Origin: Sphingomonas piscis
GTDB taxonomy: Bacteria > Pseudomonadota > Alphaproteobacteria > Sphingomonadales > Sphingomonadaceae
Reading direction: 5' to 3'
Assembly: GCF_011300455.1 (NCBI RefSeq)
Contig: NZ_CP049869.1
Coordinates: 124,001-188,000 of the forward strand
DNA: 64,000 nt
Part shown: one piece after another, positions 60,244 through 64,000 of the stretch
Position numbering within the stretch: position 1 is the stretch's first letter
Layout: every line of letters starts with the position of its first letter
Program-made: the position numbers and the translations under genes
The notes under the pieces: model-generated
Told to the model about the DNA's origin: nothing
Databases searched by the model: none
What the model saw: the letters and a program-made list of their open reading frames with translations, nothing else

Positions 60244-62808
60244 GTGAAGAAAATCCTGCTTCTTTGCACGACTGCTTCGTGCATCGTTCCGACCGCTGCG
60301 TTCGCGCAGTCCACCGGCACCGAAACCACTGAAAGCTCGACCATTGTCGTGACCGGCACCCGTGCCCGTGGCGTCGGCGGCGTTGCTGTCCCCGACGTTC
60401 CCAAGACGCGTTCGGTGCTGACGCAGGAAATCTTGTCGCGCCAGACCGAGGGTCAATCGATCCTTCAGTCGATCAACCTTATCCCGGGCGTGAACTACAC
60501 CAACAATGATCCGTACGGATCTTCGGGCGGCAACCTGCGTATCCGTGGCTTCCCGGGCAACCGCGTCGCGCTGCTCTGGGATGGTTTGCCGCTGAACGAC
60601 ACGGGCAACTATGCCATCTTCGGCAACCAGCAGATGGACCAGGAACTGATCGATCAGGTTTCGGTCAACCTTGGCACAACCGACGTCGACTCGCCGACAC
60701 CGTCGGCAGCCGGCGGCGTCGTTTCGTACCGGACCCGCCTTCCCTCGACGGATCTGGGCCTGCGCGTGAACGGTTCGCTCGGCACCGAGCATTATCGCCG
60801 CCTGTTCACCATGTTCGACAGCGGGGCGTTGACCCCATTCGGCACCCGCCTGTTTGTTGCCGGCTCTTATCAGAAGTACGACAAGTTCCGTGGCCCGGGT
60901 GAGTTGAAGAAGCGGCAGCTTAACGCACGCATCTATCAACCGATCGGCTCGAACGGCGACTTCTTCTCGATCGCTGGTCACCTGAACAGCAACCGTAACA
61001 ACAGCTACAACAATGGCCTGATCTCCGATTACCTCGGCAACCGCTATTTCGACAACATCGATACCTGCGTTCGCGATGCCCCAACCCGCGGCGTTCGTGA
61101 CAACGACAACTCGGGCACGGCTGCAAACCTGTCGACGCCGGCGAGCTGCACCAACTACTATAATTTGCGCATCAACCCGTCGGATACGGGCAACATCCGT
61201 GGGCAGCTGAAGTTGACTCTGGCGGACGGTCTCACCTTCACGGCCGACCCGGGTTATCAGGGAACGCTGGCCAACGGCGGCGGCACTTTCCAGGTTGAAG
61301 AGACCGACGCCCGTCTGCGCGGCGCCAATCCGGTAGTGAACGGCGGTATTGACCTCAATGGTGACGGCGACATTCTCGACTTGGTGCGCGTTTATCAGCC
61401 GAGCAACACGCGAACGAACCGCTATACCTTCCTGTCCTCTCTGATCTACGAGATCAGCCCGCAGCATCGCCTCCGTGCCGCTTATACGTTTGACCGTGGC
61501 CACCACCGTCAAACCGGCGATTTTGGCCGGCTTTACGAGAATGGCGACCCGATCAGCGTCTTTGGCGGCAAGTACGAAGGTCAAGCGCGCATCCGCACCG
61601 CCGACGGCACGATCCTGCAGAACCGCGACCGCCTGTCGATCGCCATGCTGCAGCAGATTAGTGGTGAATATTTCGGCCGGTTCTTCGACGACCGGCTGAC
61701 CTTCACCGCCGGTATTCGCGCACCATTCTTCCGCCGGGAACTGAACCAATATTGTTATACGGTTCTGACCAGCGGCAACCCGCTGTGCACGACGGAACCG
61801 GTTGCGCCCAACCGCATCCTGAGCCCCGATGCGCCGCGTCCGACCGGCACTGCACCCGCCGGTGGCTACCTCTATGCTCCGTTCGAACGGACCGTGAAGT
61901 ACAGCCCCATCCTTCCGTCGGCCGGTGTGTCCTACGACTTTACCGGTGGTCACAGCGTTTACGCCAGCTACGGCAAGAACTTCTCGTCCCCCTCGACCGA
62001 CAACCTCTATCGGTCGGTCAACATCGATGTGGAGCCGGAGACCACCAACAGCTACGAACTTGGCTATCGCTATCGCACCAGCCGGGTTCAGGCGCAGCTT
62101 GCCGGCTACTATGTCGATTATCGGAACCGGATTGTGACCGCGCAGGATCTCGATCCAGCCAGCCAGACCTTCGGTTCGACGCTTGACCGTAATGTCGGTG
62201 ACGCCCGCGCTTATGGTCTGGACGGTCAGGTCAGCTGGCGCGTGATGCCCGACCTCCTGGTTTACACCTATGCGTCCTACATCAACTCCCGCCTGAAGGA
62301 GGACGTACTCGGAACGGCTGCCTCGACCAGCGCAGCGTGCCTTCCCGGGACGATCGTCGGTACCAGCTGCCAGATCATCTCGGTCAACACCAAGGGCGCT
62401 CAGTTCGTCGAAACACCCAAGTGGACCTTTGGTGGCCGCCTTCAGAAGGACTTCGGTCCAGTCTCGTTTGGTGTGCAGGGCAAGTGGGTGTCCAAGCGTT
62501 TCTCGACGGACGACAACGGCCGGTCCAATTTCCTTGTCAATACGGGTGACCTGCCGGTCGACATCCGTGGTCGTACTTCCGCCTACACCGTCATCGACAC
62601 CGATGCCCGCATCAGCCTGGGTGAATGGACGTCGCTGAAGGAGACCTATCTCGACCTCAGCGTCACGAACATCTTCGACAAATACTACTTCGCGAACATC
62701 ACCACTCAGAACACGCTTCCTGCCGTCGCCGCACAGGCGACCAGCGGGCCGCGTTTCTCGGTCGGTGCGCCGAGGACGTTCCAGGCGACGTTGAGCCTGG
62801 GCTTCTAA
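60244..62808 (+). CDS. TonB-dependent receptor
   Basis: This is an 854-residue outer-membrane receptor with a signal peptide ending AFAQ (about residue 22). A TonB-box-like STIVVTGT and a plug domain (QSILQSINLIPGVNYTNN, GGNLRIRGFPGNRVALLWDGLPL) follow. A 22-strand beta-barrel then ends in the aromatic FQATLSLGF. The plug resembles that of Fe(III)-dicitrate-type receptors, but the substrate is unknown. GTG 60244 has a G-rich site 9 nt upstream; the open frame extends back to 60175 through the palindrome region. The only adjacent transporter is the YhhQ-type protein. A terminator follows. Confidence 0.92.
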   Translation: MKKILLLCTTASCIVPTAAFAQSTGTETTESSTIVVTGTRARGVGGVAVPDVPKTRSVLTQEILSRQTEGQSILQSINLIPGVNYTNNDPYGSSGGNLRIRGFPGNRVALLWDGLPLNDTGNYAIFGNQQMDQELIDQVSVNLGTTDVDSPTPSAAGGVVSYRTRLPSTDLGLRVNGSLGTEHYRRLFTMFDSGALTPFGTRLFVAGSYQKYDKFRGPGELKKRQLNARIYQPIGSNGDFFSIAGHLNSNRNNSYNNGLISDYLGNRYFDNIDTCVRDAPTRGVRDNDNSGTAANLSTPASCTNYYNLRINPSDTGNIRGQLKLTLADGLTFTADPGYQGTLANGGGTFQVEETDARLRGANPVVNGGIDLNGDGDILDLVRVYQPSNTRTNRYTFLSSLIYEISPQHRLRAAYTFDRGHHRQTGDFGRLYENGDPISVFGGKYEGQARIRTADGTILQNRDRLSIAMLQQISGEYFGRFFDDRLTFTAGIRAPFFRRELNQYCYTVLTSGNPLCTTEPVAPNRILSPDAPRPTGTAPAGGYLYAPFERTVKYSPILPSAGVSYDFTGGHSVYASYGKNFSSPSTDNLYRSVNIDVEPETTNSYELGYRYRTSRVQAQLAGYYVDYRNRIVTAQDLDPASQTFGSTLDRNVGDARAYGLDGQVSWRVMPDLLVYTYASYINSRLKEDVLGTAASTSAACLPGTIVGTSCQIISVNTKGAQFVETPKWTFGGRLQKDFGPVSFGVQGKWVSKRFSTDDNGRSNFLVNTGDLPVDIRGRTSAYTVIDTDARISLGEWTSLKETYLDLSVTNIFDKYYFANITTQNTLPAVAAQATSGPRFSVGAPRTFQATLSLGF

Positions 62809-62825
62809 ACTCAAGTTCGTAATGG

Positions 62826-62866
62826 AAGGGGGCGGGGACGGCTTGCCGTTCGCGCCCCTTTTCTTT
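62826..62866 (+). terminator. Intrinsic terminator of the TonB-dependent receptor gene
   Basis: An outer stem (AAGGGG with CCCCTT) and an inner stem (ACGGC-TT-GCCGT, 62838-62849) form a long G/C hairpin followed by TTCTTT. It starts 18 nt after the receptor stop. Confidence 0.75.
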
Positions 62867-62906
62867 GCCCTTGACCCGAGCCCTCCTGCTCCGCCACGTC
62901 GCGGAA

Positions 62907-63689
62907 GTGCCGAGCGCTCTCCAATCCCTTGCCGAACGCCTTGCTGCAGTTGCCCGGGCGGAAACCCTCCCGCGGTGGCGGACCGGCCTTGAAGCGGACA
63001 ACAAGGACTCTGAAGGGAGTTGGGACCCTGTCACCGAAGCCGACCGCGGGTCTGAGCGAGCGATGCGCACATTGCTCGAAGCCGAGGAGCCGTCTCACGG
63101 AGTCGATGGCGAGGAATTTCCGTCACGACCTGCTCAGGGCCGCTTTCGCTGGAGCCTCGATCCGATTGACGGCACGCGTGCATTCGTCTGCGGCTTCCCG
63201 ACCTGGACCACCTTGATCGCTCTCCTCGATGACGATCGGCCGGTCCTTGGTATCATCGATGCTCCCGCGCTCGACGAGCTTTACTTGGGGACGCCCGGGG
63301 GGTCGGCGCTAATCCAAGCGGCGCATCGTGTCCCACTGCAAAGCAGCGGTTGTCTCACGTTGCCCCAGGCGCGCGTCTCCACGACCGATCCCTTCCTATT
63401 CGATGCTGCCGGTCAGGAGGCTTTTGGCCAAGTGCGCGCCGCTGCCCGCACGATAAGGTACGGCTTTGACGCTTATGCCTACGCAAGGCTAGCAGCGGGC
63501 TCGATCGATCTGGTGATCGAGTCGGGACTCAAGACTTACGACTATCATGCCTTGATCCCTGTCGTGCGCGGTGCCGGTGGGACGTTCGGTGACTGGTACG
63601 GCGGAGAAGATTATCGCGACGGCAAGGTGATCGCCGCCGCCTCCCGCAAGCTGTACGATGCGGCCGTCGAGATCATGAGCGCCGCCTAG
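62907..63689 (+). CDS. hisN: Histidinol-phosphatase (inositol-monophosphatase family, HisN)
   Basis: HisN hydrolyses histidinol phosphate in histidine synthesis. The protein of about 260 residues has the IMPase metal sites SWDPVTEADRGSERAM, DGEEF, LDPIDGTRAFVCGFPTW and TYDYHALIPVVRGAGG. GTG 62907 (MPSALQSLAERL) fits family length. TTG 62871 or 62865 would add 12-14 residues but lie in the terminator of the preceding gene, and none has a clear ribosome binding site. It is convergent with a hisE-type gene (4-nt overlap), which strengthens the histidine assignment over other IMPase functions. Confidence 0.86.
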   Translation: MPSALQSLAERLAAVARAETLPRWRTGLEADNKDSEGSWDPVTEADRGSERAMRTLLEAEEPSHGVDGEEFPSRPAQGRFRWSLDPIDGTRAFVCGFPTWTTLIALLDDDRPVLGIIDAPALDELYLGTPGGSALIQAAHRVPLQSSGCLTLPQARVSTTDPFLFDAAGQEAFGQVRAAARTIRYGFDAYAYARLAAGSIDLVIESGLKTYDYHALIPVVRGAGGTFGDWYGGEDYRDGKVIAAASRKLYDAAVEIMSAA

Positions 63690-64000
63690 ATCTTGTGGCG
63701 CTCGCGGAGGATCTGGGTGACATCGTCCCAGCGCATGCCCTTTGCCTGCAACAACACCGACAAGTGATAGAGTAGGTCCGCTGCCTCTTCCGCGATGCCG
63801 GCATTGTCGCGCGTCACAGCTGCCAGCGAGACTTCGACTCCCTCTTCGCCGATCTTCTGGGCGATCTTCTCCACACCCTTGGCAAGCAGCCGCGCCGTGT
63901 AGCTTTCCGCCTCACTGGCGTCGGCGCGATCGGCGATGATCCGCGACAGCACTCCGAGCCAGGCCGCGCCAGCTGGCTGGTGCGCGAAACAGCTTGCCGC
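63686..64000 (-). CDS. hisE: Phosphoribosyl-ATP pyrophosphatase, probably the C-terminal part of a HisIE fusion (runs off the window)
   Basis: The HisE domain shows SYTARLLAKGVEKIAQKIGE, EEGVEVSLAAV and EAADLLYHLSVLLQAKGM and ends RERHKI. It cleaves phosphoribosyl-ATP to phosphoribosyl-AMP. A GTG at 63952 could start an 88-residue stand-alone HisE, but that would be short. The frame is open to the window edge and reads AASCFAHQPAGAAWLGVLSRII. The SCF-H segment looks like the end of a HisI (phosphoribosyl-AMP cyclohydrolase) domain as in enterobacterial HisIE. I therefore treat it as partial. Confidence 0.85.
   Translation of the reverse strand, partial: AASCFAHQPAGAAWLGVLSRIIADRADASEAESYTARLLAKGVEKIAQKIGEEGVEVSLAAVTRDNAGIAEEAADLLYHLSVLLQAKGMRWDDVTQILRERHKI

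Noticed and set aside
60208..62814. An 868-codon open frame antisense to the TonB-dependent receptor
   Set aside because: It mirrors the receptor gene almost end to end, has no recognisable domain, and long antisense frames are expected at this GC content and codon usage.
1..64000. CRISPR arrays, insertion sequences, prophage genes or integration sites
   Set aside because: No regularly spaced repeats, transposase, integrase or phage structural genes were seen. The tRNA genes have no adjacent integrase or partial tRNA copy.

Overview
The window is a chromosomal segment of a high-GC alphaproteobacterium, most likely a member of the Sphingomonadales. Supporting signs are the gene order mutM/rpsT/dnaA, ubiE-ubiB-coaC-coaB and rpmH-rnpA-yidD-yidC-yihA, an ALA synthase (C4 heme route), DUF2842, DUF3597 and DUF4142 proteins, an HWE histidine kinase and a TonB-dependent receptor. 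Coding density is high, many genes overlap by 4 nt (ATGA/GTGA), and GTG/TTG starts are common. No phage, transposase, CRISPR array or other clear mobile element was seen. Three tRNA genes are present: Asp-GTC, Leu-CAA and Lys-TTT.

Layout. 0-9 kb: small membrane and envelope proteins (fasciclin, DUF4142, DUF3597, DUF2842, SleB-like hydrolase), a DnaJ-domain protein, an AI-2E transporter and a ComM-type ATPase. 9-16.7 kb: the rpmH-rnpA-yidD-yidC-yihA block, then a GST, a cupin, dapE and a GGDEF/EAL protein. 16.7-26.6 kb: Smr, mltA and Tim44-like genes on the minus strand facing secB-murJ-trpS-dedA, then a DUF4136 lipoprotein, an SGNH hydrolase, dnaA and rpsT. 26.7-37.3 kb: mutM, ubiE-ubiB-coaC-coaB, and the minus-strand set moeB-like/dut/topA/dprA/plsY diverging from murI. 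37.3-47.8 kb: hemA with a Fur-like box, an HWE kinase, rpiB-glyA-nrdR-trmJ, rpsD, the agmatine-to-putrescine pair aguA-aguB, a family-5 uracil-DNA glycosylase and folK. 48-59.3 kb: a dense set of nucleic-acid and nucleoside salvage genes (AMP nucleosidase, 5'-nucleotidase, S1/P1 nuclease, cytidine deaminase, NupC-type transporter, LOG phosphoribohydrolase, adenosine kinase), interrupted by a large RTX protein with a glycosidase-like domain and a 2OG-Fe(II) oxygenase. 59.4-64 kb: a queuosine-precursor-type transporter, a TonB-dependent receptor, hisN and the C-terminal end of a HisIE-like enzyme.

Three points matter most. First, three conserved genes (yidD, ubiE, rpsD) each lack exactly one G, which breaks or alters the reading frame; adding one G restores the textbook ending or body in each case. 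One of them is the essential ribosomal protein S4, so base-calling or assembly error is the likeliest cause. Second, rnpA has no usable start codon after rpmH. Its open frame runs back through rpmH to an ATG 7 nt before the rpmH start, resembling the nested rpmH/rnpA arrangement known from Thermus. Third, the 48-59 kb salvage genes together could take extracellular nucleic acid to nucleotides and bases. No wholly novel defence or mobile system was recognised.
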